This document shows positions 35,241-45,002 of a stretch of DNA of 64,000 bases, in pieces. The DNA comes from Eutreptiella sp. 'Long Island Sound 2002' (taxonomy: Eukaryota; Euglenozoa; Euglenophyceae; Eutreptiales; Eutreptiaceae): the NCBI GenBank assembly GCA_964036045.1, contig OZ038382.1, forward strand, positions 113,134,587-113,198,586. The letters are read 5' to 3'. The first letter of the stretch is position 1; each line of letters starts with the position of its first letter. Under the pieces are notes generated by a model. That model worked only from the letters and a program-made list of their open reading frames with translations. It was not told the DNA's origin and searched no databases. Made by a program: the position numbers and the translations under genes.

Positions 35241-35264
35241 CAGCTTCCCGGTTGCACCACAATC

Positions 35265-37945
35265 CCACATGAAGATTTGATGTGGGGGGGATCCATTTTG
35301 CGATATTCCTCCATGTGACATGGTCGATTGTTCACACTGTACCAATAGGATTGCAATTTTTATTTTATGTCCCACATGAAGATTTGATGTGGAGGGGGAT
35401 CCATTTTTGGATATTCTTCCATGTGACATAGTCAATTTCTAAGCCCACACCCGTAAGGTTGGAATTTTTATTTTGTGTCTCACATGAAGATTTCATGTGG
35501 GGGTGATACATTTTTGGATATTCTTCCATGTGACATAATCAATTCCCCACCCCATAGGATTGGACTTTTCATTTTGTGTCCCACATGGAGATTTGATGTG
35601 GGGGGGGATCCATTTTTGTAGATTCCTCCATGTGACATAGTCAATGCCTAACCCTATTCCCATAGGATTTGATTTTTTTTTGTATCCCAGATGAAGATTT
35701 GATGTGGGGGGTATCCATTTTGGGAGATTCCTCCATGTGACATAGTCAATTCCTAACCGTGTACCCATAGGATTGGAATTTTTCTTTTGTGTCCCACATG
35801 AAGATTTGATGTGGGGGGGATCCATTTTTGGATATTCCTCCCTGTGACATAGTCAATTCTAACCCTACACCCATAGGATTTGAATTTTTAATTTGTGTCC
35901 CACTCCAAGATTTCAGGTGGGGGGGGGGATTCGTTTTTGGATATTCCTCCATGTGATATGGTCAATGCCTAACCCTATTCCCATAGGATTGGAGTTTTCA
36001 TTTTGCGCCCCCCATGAATATTTGATGAGGTGGGGGGATCCATATTTGGATATTCCTACATGTTTCATGGTCAATTCCCAACCCTATACCCATAGCATTG
36101 CTTTTTTTGTTTTGTGTCCCACGTGAAGATTTGAGGTTGAGGGGTTCCATTTTCGATATTCCTCCACGTGACATGGTCAATGCCGAACCCTATTCCCATA
36201 TGAATGAAAATTTTTTTGTCTCCTACATGAACATGTGATGTTCGGGGGATCCAATTTTAGATATTCCTCCATGTGACATAGTCAATTCCTAACCCTATAC
36301 CCGTAGGGTTGGAATTTTTATTTTGTGTCCCACATGAAGATTTGATGTGGGTGGGATCCATTTTTGGATATTCTTCCATGTGACATAGTCAATTCCTAAC
36401 CCTATACCCGTACGGTTGGAATTTTTATTTTGTGTCCCACATTCAGATTTCATGTGGGGGGGGATACATTTTTGGATATTCTTCCATGTGACATAGTAAA
36501 TTCCTAACCCTATACCCATAGGATTGGAATTTTGGTTTTCTGTCCCCATGAGGCTGATCCATTTGGCGATGTTCCTCTATGTGACATCGTCATATCCTAA
36601 TCCTATACCCATGTACTTGGAATTTTTATTTTGTGTCCCACCTGAAGATTTGATGTTGGGGGCATACATTTTGCGATATTCCTCCATGTGACATAGTGAA
36701 TTCCTAACCCTATACCCGTACGGTTGGAATTTTTTTTGTGTCCCACAAGAAGATTTCATGTTGGGGGGCTACATTTTTGGATATTCTTCCATTTGACATA
36801 GTCAATTCCTAATCCTATATCCATAGGATTGGATTTTTTTATGTTGTGTCCCACATGAAGATGTGATGTGCGGGGGGATCCATTTTTGTAGGTTACTCCA
36901 TGTGACTCAGTCAATGCTTAACCGTATTGCCATAGGATTGGAATTTTTAATTTCTATTTCACATGAAGATGTGATGTGTGGGGGGGATCCATTTTTGGAT
37001 ATTCCTCCGTGTGACATAGTCAATTCCTAACCCTATACCCATAGGATTCGAATTTTTGTGTTGTGTCCCACATGACGATTTGATGCGGAGCGCGATCCAT
37101 TTTTGGATATTCCTCCATGTGACACAGTGAATGCCTCACCCTATTCCCATAGGATTGGAATTTTTTTATGCGTACATGAAGATTTGATGTGGGGGGGATA
37201 CATTTTTGCATATTCTTCCATGCGACATAGTCCATTCCTAACCCTACACCCGTAGGATTGAATTTTTCATTTTGTGTCCCACATGAAGATTTGATGTGGG
37301 GGGTATCCATTTTGCGATATCATTGCATGTGACATCATCATTTTCCGAATCCTATACCCATGGACTTGGAATTTTTGTTTTGTGTCCCACATGAAGATTT
37401 GATGTGGGGGGTATCCATTTTGCGATATTCCTCCATGTGACATGGTCAGTTGTTAACATTCTACCCATTGGATTGGAATTTTTATTTTGTGTCCCACATG
37501 GAGATTTGATGTGGGGGGGATACATTTCTGGATATTCTTCCATGTGACGTAGTCCATTCCTAACCCTATACCCATAGGATTGGAATTTTGGTTTTGTGTC
37601 CCACATGAAGATTTGATGTGGGGGCGGATCCATTTTGCGATATCATTGCATGTGACATCGTCATTTCCTAATCCTATACCCATGGACTTGGAATTTTTGT
37701 TTTGTGTCCGCCATGAAGATTTGATGTGCGGGGGATCCATTTTGCGATATTCCTCCATGTGACATGGTCAATTGTTAACATTGTACCCATTGGATTGGAA
37801 TTTTTTTTTTGTGTCCCACATGAAGATTTGATGTGGGGGGGATACATTTTTGGATGTTGTTCCATGTGACATAGTCAATTGGTAACCCTACACCCTTAAG
37901 GTTGGAATTTTTATTTTGTTTCCCACATTCAGATTTCATGTGGGG
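35265..37945 (+). repeat. SatA satellite array, third block
   Basis: About 25 monomers of ~107 bp in the same orientation as in 1-17 kb. Some four- to five-monomer stretches recur (compare the GTTTTGTGTCC...GCGATAT segments near 37.37 and 37.68 kb), so a local higher-order pattern exists. No gene. Confidence 0.93.
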
Positions 37946-39323
37946 CTGCCAATATTTTTGGTCCCTCTCGTCATGGGAACAACTACATCCATTTGAAGGA
38001 CATGCGGAATGGGAGGGAGATTGAGCATAATGCCGCTTTTGATGAAGTGCTCTTCCCCATTCGCAGCCCATCGCCATCCCCATCTAAGGCCCCCCCCACA
38101 CGTTTGCTGTCACGTGTGTCGCGCGCATGCACGGCCTTGTCTAAGCACGGGGTGGGCGTTGAACCGCCGTTTTGACCTGACTTTTGGGACCACGGCCGTG
38201 CTTGCGCAAGGGGGGGGGGGGGTACAATGAATTGGGCAAAGTTTTTTCTTTGGAAAAAACGTCGTTTCTGGCAAAAATCCCACAAAAAACCAAGCCGAAG
38301 ACAAGTGGAATAAGTTTTTTTTCTCAGAAAAAACAAGTCTGCCTGTCCACCTGTCATAGCTTCTTTCACAGGCGTTGGTCTCTTCCTTGCCCTTGTGATT
38401 CCCTGGGGGAATGGGAGACCGTCACCTTGAACATTTTGGTTTCTACAGGAACGGGAGTTTTTCAGGTTTTGTTGGTATGTCTGTAGTTGTCCATGGCAAT
38501 CCCATTCGTGCATTGTGGTGCAAATGCATTGATTGCATCTCAAGCAATGCATTTATCCATGTATCATGCAGATCACTCAATTGTTTTTTTTTTTGTGCAA
38601 ATTCAGCCATGAGTGTTGATCATGCTGACACACATCCAGCCGAGACTGTTGTCAATTTCTTGCATTCAGACGGCCCTGTTGTGCTGGCCCAGAATCAGGG
38701 TCCGTCAGAGCATGGTGCTGACTACTGGACCATCCGACAGATGAGATAGATGGATGATTCTGATTAAACATAATGGTGAGAAAAAATGGCACACAGAGCC
38801 CATTCTGCAATCATGCGATCCCCCCTGGGAAACAGTCACTTTTGGCCATTTTTGCCATGTTCCCTCAGGGGTGAGGGGGCAGTCATGCGCCAGCAGGTAC
38901 GGCGGGGTGGGAGGGTGGGGGTTTGTTAGGTTCTGTGAAGATTCCGCCTGCCTCCCGGATGCTTGGAATGTTGCTGTGTGCAGCACAGGTTTGCTTGTCG
39001 CCCTCCCATCCACAAATTGGCAATTTTTCATGCACGATGGTTGGCAATATTCCCAACCTCAACCCCAGGGATATTTTCTTCATTCTGGCCTGGCCCTTGA
39101 TGCTTTGTACTTTGTACAATGCCATTCATGCATGGGGAAGTCTCCGTTCTTGGTTGGTTGGTTATGGAGCCCAACTCGTTCGCACAAGCGCTGCCAATCT
39201 TCATGGGACATCAATGGTCTTTGGTATGGGGCCATCTTTCACCAAGACGTCCTCTGTCAGGGTTTGTGCTCATGGCATGCGTCACCAGAGGTCCGAAGTT
39301 TGTGTCTGCATTGTTTTATTTAG
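37946..39323. other. no confident exon upstream of SNRNP40
   Basis: A mixed region with T-rich, A-rich and G-run stretches (near 38210 and 38580). I looked for the five N-terminal WD40 repeats of SNRNP40 in all plus frames and found none. Part of it is presumably intron. The open frames present have no recognisable motif. Confidence 0.4.
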
Positions 39324-39413
39324 GGGTGTTCTGTGGCCCCTGATGGCAATCACCTGCTAACCAACTCCATGGACAATACACTGCGATGCTGGGATGTGCG
39401 GCCCTTTGTGAGG
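39324..39413 (+). CDS. SNRNP40: SNRNP40 exon: WD40 repeat ending WDVRPF
   Basis: The U5 snRNP 40-kDa protein is a WD40 propeller that binds Prp8 in the spliceosome, in the nucleus. This 30-codon exon encodes VAPDGNHLLTNSMDNTLRCW followed by DVRPFVR. This is the WD40 blade of SNRNP40 in which the tetrad NTxRxWDVRPF is highly conserved from yeast-like protists to animals. It is flanked by TTATTTAG| and |GTATGT, both in phase 0. The preceding exons for blades 1-5 are not visible downstream of the SatA block, so they lie beyond a long intron or have been lost. Confidence 0.93.
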
Positions 39414-39537
39414 GTATGTGGTTGTTTCTTGGACCATGCCCAAGCAACGCAGGCGCTGCCCTGTGCCTTACAGGCAGCTAATTTTCTGCACACATCGCTG
39501 CATCCACACCGCACTCCCTCCCACACATTCATCTCAG

Positions 39538-39597
39538 GGAGGTGACAGTCAACGATGTGTCAAGAATTTCACAGGGCACAGCCATGGAGTGGACAAG
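39538..39597 (+). CDS. SNRNP40: SNRNP40 exon: linker RCVKNFTGH
   Basis: A 20-codon phase-0 exon between ATCTCAG| and |GTATGG. It encodes GGDSQRCVKNFTGHSHGVDK. Known SNRNP40 proteins have an RCVKxFxGxxHxxEKN linker at this point, so it matches in position and content. The preceding intron (39414-39537) is only 124 bp. The following intron is 1386 bp. Confidence 0.92.
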
Positions 39598-40983
39598 GTA
39601 TGGGCCCTGTGTGTGATATGAGGCTGTATATGATCTGTCATATGTGTGTATGCTGCAGTGTGGTCGAACATACGGCTATCTCAGTAGAGCAGTATCCTGT
39701 GTCAGCAAACAAAGATGCACCAGCCCGGCTCCAACAGACTTATTTGAGGAATGATGTCCAAACCCTGCAATATATCTCTCGGTGTATATGCTGTTTGTTG
39801 CAGCCCTTGTTGCCTGATGTGTGCCCCGTGAGTGTCAAGTAGGGGGGAGTATATGTATATCTGGAAAGCCCTTGAAAAGGGCTATTTGGAACACCCTGGG
39901 TCTGCATGCTGTGCAAACAAAATATTTGAGATTTTCTTCTGTTTTGGGCACTGCCTGTGTTGCTTGCTGCCTGTTTTTGTCAACAGGCACCTGCCATGTC
40001 GACATACAAATTCACTCCAGGGGCTGTTGCTTCCCCAATGCACCACAAAAGCCTTTGGTGTGCAATAGGGCTCGCTCTGGGGGAGCACAGTAGGTGCGAG
40101 TGCATCGGCATGAGTGTGTAAGGAAACTCAGAATCCTGAAGCGCACTGATTTTTGGAATGTGTGGCTGGCAGGTGCATACAAGTCTTCAGGCAGCCATGC
40201 AGACCATCAGCAGAAACCTGTGTTGATCCGAGACGAAAAAGTCAAATGGGTGGAATTTGGCAACACACCTGACTGTGAACCTGCAGCCCGATCTTAGCTA
40301 TATATGGTTGAAATCAGTGCACAGTCAGTCCATTCTATGGCGAAAGGTCTGGTTGACCAAACAACGAAGCATGGACCTCACAACTGGTTGTGCGAATCGT
40401 CAAATGGGCAGCTCAGATCTGAAAAATGTGAGCACCTAACCCCCCCCCCCCCCCAACCCATACAATTTCTGAAACAGCCTTTTCTCACAGATTTCAAACA
40501 GTATACACATACACCCCCCTACATGGTGACATGTTTGCACATCGGGGCAAAAGTTGTAAAAAAAAACCCCAAAATGTGGCAAAACACACAAAGTTGGCAC
40601 AAAGCGGATGAGGCCGAGAGATATGGAATCCAGGTAAGAGGCAGTATGATACAAGATGAAGTGCTAGATTGCACGCAACAGAAGACATCCAGAATCAATC
40701 ATGCAGCCCATGAATCCCGCTCTTCAAGAACCTGCAGAGGCATTCCTGGCCTGGCTGCAGGCAAATGCTGTTCCCCATCCGAGCCCCTTGGAAATTGGAA
40801 AGACAGCAGCTGCACAAGGGGTCATGCGAATCATCTCTCCAAAATGGCCCGGGAGGTCACTGGGAAGATGTCACTGGTATGACTATCACAGCCCCCAATT
40901 TGCAGGTACAACACATCCTCATTTGGTCGGGGGGGGGAGTCTGGCCCAATGTGGATGGTTCATAATCACGATGCTTTATGCAG

Positions 40984-41127
40984 AATTTGCTGAAGTGCTC
41001 ATGGTCGGCAGATGGCGATATGGTCGCCACTGGAAGTTCTGATAATCCAACACACGCTTACATTTACGATTTCGCAACCAAAAGAGTCTCGTATGCACTG
41101 CCAGGGCATCAAGCAACAGTCAACGAG
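40984..41127 (+). CDS. SNRNP40: SNRNP40 exon: penultimate WD40 blade
   Basis: A 48-codon phase-0 exon after TTTATGCAG|. It starts NLLKCSWSADGDMVATGSSD and ends LPGHQATVNE before |GTGTCTGTG. The NLLxCSWSxDGxxxAxGSxD and LPGHxxxxNE signatures are those of SNRNP40 blade 6. A three-residue insertion (PTHA region) replaces the usual short turn before the YIYD strand. The donor GTGTCTG is unusual and runs directly into a TG-rich microsatellite (41128-41205). Confidence 0.94.
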
Positions 41128-41134
41128 GTGTCTG

Positions 41135-41205
41135 TGTGCGTGCATGTGTGCCCGTGCCTGTGCATGTGTGTCTATGTGTGTGTGTGTGTTTGTATGCATT
41201 GTGTA
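41135..41205 (+). repeat. TG-rich microsatellite
   Basis: Imperfect (TG)n with CGTGCATGTG interruptions immediately after the SNRNP40 splice donor. Confidence 0.85.
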
Positions 41206-41326
41206 TGCCCAGTTGTGGTTGTGGTTGCGCATTTGACCTGTATGTGCTTCAGTTTTAATGTTATGGTTTTGTGACACTTTATCTCAGCGGTTTGTATTCA
41301 TGCTACAATCAGAAATTCGGACTGAG

Positions 41327-41515
41327 TGGGGGATAGGGACGGCCCATGGAGTGGTATCGCGGTTTGGAGTTGGCCGGTTTCAGCACCAGCTACACCCGAG
41401 TCCCCAGCTGTGGGGGATAGGGACGGTTCGTGGAGGGGTATGGAGGTTTGGAGTCGGCCCCTCCCAGTGCCAGCTACACCCGAGTCCCCAAGTGTGTGGA
41501 TAGGGACGGCGTTGG
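41327..41515 (+). repeat. 84-bp tandem duplication, 2.3 copies
   Basis: GGGGGATAGGGACGG recurs at 41328 and 41412, with a partial third start near 41497. Each unit ends CTACACCCGAGTCCCCA. Confidence 0.85.
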
Positions 41516-41866
41516 GGCTGGCCTTATGGCAGGCTCGGTAATCCAGCTGTGCAGCAGCTGGGGCTCAGGTGTGCAGGGATTATGGGGAGGAGTACGGGGT
41601 GCAGACCTGAGGCAGACAAGAACATCGAGCGCTGTGGACTTTTTGCCCCCTTTGTGGGTAGTCCTCCGCCGGGCCGTCAGTCAGACACCCGGGGAGGCAC
41701 CAGTGACTGGGAGTGCAGCCGGGGCCTCCGTACTAACAACCCATCATGGAGCTCGTAGCGACACCCAGGTAAAATGGGCCAGACGGAGGAGGAGAGAGGC
41801 ACCACCATTATGCTGAGACGGGGCCAGCTTTTGGGGAAAATATATTTCTTTAGATGCGAAAATCAG

Positions 41867-42449
41867 CTCGAAGAGAGGTTGTTAGATCAAGCGCAGGCGT
41901 CGTATACCCCTCTTTTTTGGGGTCATTCGCGTAGCATACCCCAAGGCATGATATTGGATGTCCAACCCCCTGTAAAATCATTATTTTGCCCAATAAGACC
42001 ATCCCCCAATGGATTTTTTTATTCTGAGGCCTCTATCCCCTAAAACTGGATATCACTTTTTTGAGGGGGGGGGGGTAGGGGGGGGGTCAAAAGTTTTCGC
42101 TCAGAAGGCTCCAAGCAGTGGGGAAGCATATCGCTATCACACAACAGCTGGTTGAATGGTAACGCAGCCGAAGCAAGGTTTTTGGTCGGCGGTTCGAATC
42201 CCGGTCGGCCAACTGTTGGCAGCGGCGGCGGCGGCGCCGTATTCATCCGACCAAGCTTCGAACCGCCGACCAAAAATACTGCCGCCGGCTGCATTACCAG
42301 TCGGCCACTGCTTGGTCTGGGGTGAGAGGTCTCCCCATTGCTTGGGGCCGCGTGTGTGACTGACAAAAAACCCAAGCTGTGTGTTGCTGTCTGACTGACT
42401 GCTGGCCCAGCTAAGGGGCTGATTGGCTGACTGTCAACCTCTCTTCGAG
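41867..42449. mobile_element. short TIR element, deleted relative of the 3.3-kb element
   Basis: CTCGAAGAGAGGTTG (41867-41881) and its perfect complement CAACCTCTCTTCGAG (42435-42449) bound ~580 bp. The sequence just inside the left end (to about 42020) matches 3355-3535, including ATCATTATTTTGYCCAATAA. The right outer flank GTGCACTGCCGAAGGCAATAG matches 4927-4947. The ~1.3 kb of tandem units in the middle of the longer copies is absent and replaced by the inverted tRNA-like pair. TTTAGATGCG lies outside both ends and could be a target-site duplication. Confidence 0.6.
42149..42315. ncRNA. inverted pair of tRNA-like (SINE-type) sequences
   Basis: The left arm has TGGTTGAATGG (42149-42159) followed 31 bp later by GGTTCGAATCC (42191-42201), good matches to the internal A and B boxes of RNA polymerase III promoters. 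The right arm is an inverted relative (about 42236-42315). Read on the minus strand it has TGGCCGACTGGTAATGC, then GGTCGGCGGTTCGAA. The T-arm does not pair properly and no anticodon arm is clear, so this is not a functional tRNA gene. A tRNA-derived short element inserted twice in opposite directions is the simplest reading. Confidence 0.45.
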
Positions 42450-42464
42450 GTGCACTGCCGAAGG

Positions 42465-42665
42465 CAATAGAATTTTTTTTAGATGCGCTGAAAAATAACA
42501 GAACCTCTTAAAAAATACAAAACATCTAACAAAATGTCGAAAGTGACTAAATTTTTACATGGCTCTCTAAAAATAATAGTACAAATAGATAATAATAAAA
42601 CAACGTTTTAGGAACAGACTTCAGGATCTAAAAAAAAATACAACCTCTAAAAAATGAAATAACGG
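42465..42665. repeat. AT-rich island with AAAAAATACAA motifs
   Basis: A/T-rich block with recurring TTTTTTTAGATGCG, AACCTCTTAAAAAATACA and CCTCTAAAAAATGA. A related block in the reverse direction lies at 49100-49275 (GTATTTTT...TTAGATGCG when read on -). Together they could be degenerate long terminal inverted repeats around the Mutator-like element. Confidence 0.4.
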
Positions 42666-42848
42666 GTAACGCTACGCCCACGTCCTTGCATGCCCCTGCA
42701 GGCAACATGCAATAGAAACCAGTGATTCACACTGTTCGTTGCATCTAGGGACAACATGACGCCCAGTATGACACTAGTGCCAACAAGATTGCTTGATGCC
42801 ATAGTGCAGATGGCCGAGCACTTTCCGAACATGCTGTTGCAGTGCACT

Positions 42849-43703
42849 TTATATTAGGTGAGGATGATGCATAATGCAACCCACTTGATGGCGTAGGAAC
42901 CTGCCACTGTGCACCTGATGCACAAGACGCCTTCCTTGTGGACACGGACTGGGGTGCCATGGATTTTTGGATATGACCCAAACAAATATAGAACCAGCAT
43001 CCCTCCCTGTATGCACCCTGGTCGGCCTATGTTGACCCACCATTTGAAGACATTTGGACACAGCAACACTTGAGCATGAAATTATGGGCAAAATTGTGCA
43101 CCTACCGAGTAGTGCTTGAAAACCACCTCTCAGAGGCAAAACCACTCGTCTTTGTGCACCGAATAATGCCTCTAAACAAAGTCTGAGCAAGGAATGTGGA
43201 ACTTGGGACTGACTGGACAGACCGCGAAAGCCGCAGAAAATGAGCATTTGATGCACGAACCGATGTGTTGGGATGCAGGGTTCTAAGGAGTTGATCACTA
43301 TGGCTGTCAGACACTGCAGCACAGGCACGTGGGTGGCACATGGCACTGCAGAAGAAATGAGCAGAAAAAGCTTGGCTGGATCACTCTGCGTCTGGGTATT
43401 CTGCTGAGCAGCTGGGCGTAGGGACATTTTTGGGTCAGTAGCTTCGTGGTCAGACTCCGGATACAAAGGGGCCTCTGATGCACTATCCGAACTTGGAGTG
43501 CTATGAAAAGCAGTAAGAAACACATTTGGGATAGAATGGGAACCGGGTTTCTTTTCTATTTGCCATTTGATCGTGCCCTTAGAGCCCTCCATTGCGAGCA
43601 CCTTACCCCAACGCAAATAAATGAAATTGTGCCACTGGGCTCTGGCCAAGGTGGCCGAGTACCATACCTCACAAAATTCAGGCATTATGTATGATCCGTT
43701 CAA
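42849..43703 (-). pseudogene. unassigned coding-like region
   Basis: A minus-strand frame is open for 284 codons but lacks an ATG at its start. The 5' part (WHNFIYLRWGKVLAMEGSKG, then a serine/glutamate-rich linker) looks protein-like. The 3' part near 42900-43000, with HKEGVLCIRCTVAGSYAIKW in another frame, resembles HHEEGILCIICTEALSDTIKW near 44090, so a short C..C module has been duplicated. No family is recognised. It lies on the opposite strand within the SNRNP40 intron, downstream of the Mutator-like frame. Confidence 0.3.
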
Positions 43704-44020
43704 ATGACCTCTCTACATAGGTCCCCCAGCGAAGGAATACCCCTGTTCTTTGAGCAGATGAAACCGTGCACATGGGCTCTGGCCAAGGTGGCTGAGTAAC
43801 CTCCTTTACAACAATCAGATAGTACTTGTGATCTCCTGCGATGAACTCTTTGCATAGTTCCCCTAGCGAAGGAAGACCCCTATTCTAAGCAGATGAAACT
43901 GTGCACATGGGCTCTGGCCAAGGTGGCTGAGTACCCTACTTTACAACATTCATATAGTACCTGTGATCGTTTGCGATTAACTCTCTGCACAGGTCCCCCG
44001 GCTCCAAAGGGGGACCTCCG
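43620..44020 (-). repeat. ~135-bp module, three tandem copies
   Basis: GGGCTCTGGCCAAGGTGGC recurs near 43638, 43776 and 43910. On the minus strand all three copies encode similar peptides in one frame (GYSATLARAHVHSFICL-like), and two encode LCRELIANDHRYYMNVVK or a close variant in another. It could be a triplicated exon of the adjacent unassigned gene. Confidence 0.6.
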
Positions 44021-44226
44021 TTCTGGGCATCAGTGTCCGCTGAAGATGATCTACACCACTTGATGGTGTCGGACAATGCCTCTGTGCAAATGATGCACAA
44101 GATGCCTTCTTCGTGGTGCTGGGTGGCGTTCTGATATGACCACCTGCATCCCCAAACAAAATTGCGCCCATAGACTGGGCACTGTTTGCAGCGCGAAGGT
44201 GGGGTGGGGAAGGGGGATCGGTCCAT
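43960..44226 (-). pseudogene. coding-like segment with Cys pairs
   Basis: The minus frame from about 44190 encodes CKQCPVYGRNFVWGCRWSYQ and HHEEGILCIICTEALSDTIK, then runs into the first copy of the 135-bp module (LCRELIANDHRYYM). Two C-x2-C pairs and histidines suggest metal binding. A weaker relative is found near 42860-43070. No family recognised. Confidence 0.3.
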
Positions 44227-44249
44227 AGAATGTTGTGCATTGAATGGAG

Positions 44250-44914
44250 TTAACGAGACAACTCAAGGATGTCCGCTTCAGTCATCCACTTCCCAAAAAC
44301 ACGAAGGAAAATGCATGTCAACCGATCACCGTTCACACGCTTTGCAATATCCGTGTTTCGGGCATCCAGGCAGCGGGTGACTACCTCCGTGCCACCCCTA
44401 CACTTCTCTGATTGTGTGCAGGTGGCCCGGTCACAATCAAGGCTGCTACCGTAGTTTCGTGGCACTAGGTAAGCCCTCCAGCCTACCTTGACAACCGCGT
44501 GATTTTGGAACACCTCAACATCCCCCTCGTGAATGGGCACAAGGGCACCTTGCGTCTCCTGCTGAGGCGGTGGTGGTACCTTTACGGGGGTTTCTTGGGG
44601 GGTAGGGGAGGGAAGGGGGGCTGTTTTGTGTTGCCCGTGCAATCCTACCCCCGTCCTGTGATGCGGATTGAGGAAACAACGCCGGCTCTGCGGAGGTATC
44701 AGAGTTTCTTGACCGAGAGCCCCTTGCGGAACCACGAGATGAACTCATCTGGTCTTTCTGGAAAGCTGCCGTGGTTCTTATCCGTGGCCCGCTTAACAGT
44801 GACCTCAGTGTCATGCACGGCAACGACACGTCCTTTATGTACAAAAGTATTTGGACCAGACGGCACATGGTGCACATAAACAGCCCACATAAGGTCTTGC
44901 CAAACCTTATCCAT
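44250..44914 (-). pseudogene. unassigned frames downstream of the Ulp1-like domain
   Basis: The frame from the ATG at 44914 encodes DKVWQDLMWAVYVHHVPSGP and a short beta-rich segment (KGRVVAVHDTEVTVKRATDK). A second frame then gives HEGDVEVFQNHAVVKVGWRA and ends FGKWMTEADILELSR at 44250. They follow the Mutator-like gene on the same strand and may be its second or third product. Function unknown. Confidence 0.35.
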
Positions 44915-45002
44915 GGCACCGATGAGGGAATCAATGCTGGAAGTAGGAACACACTGGCCACCCTCCTTTTGACATGGAGCAGGGTTAGGCGTTGCACTAG
45001 GG

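Noticed and set aside
42149-42211. Functional tRNA gene
   Set aside because: The A and B boxes fit, but the T stem does not pair, the acceptor arms do not match and no anticodon arm is clear.
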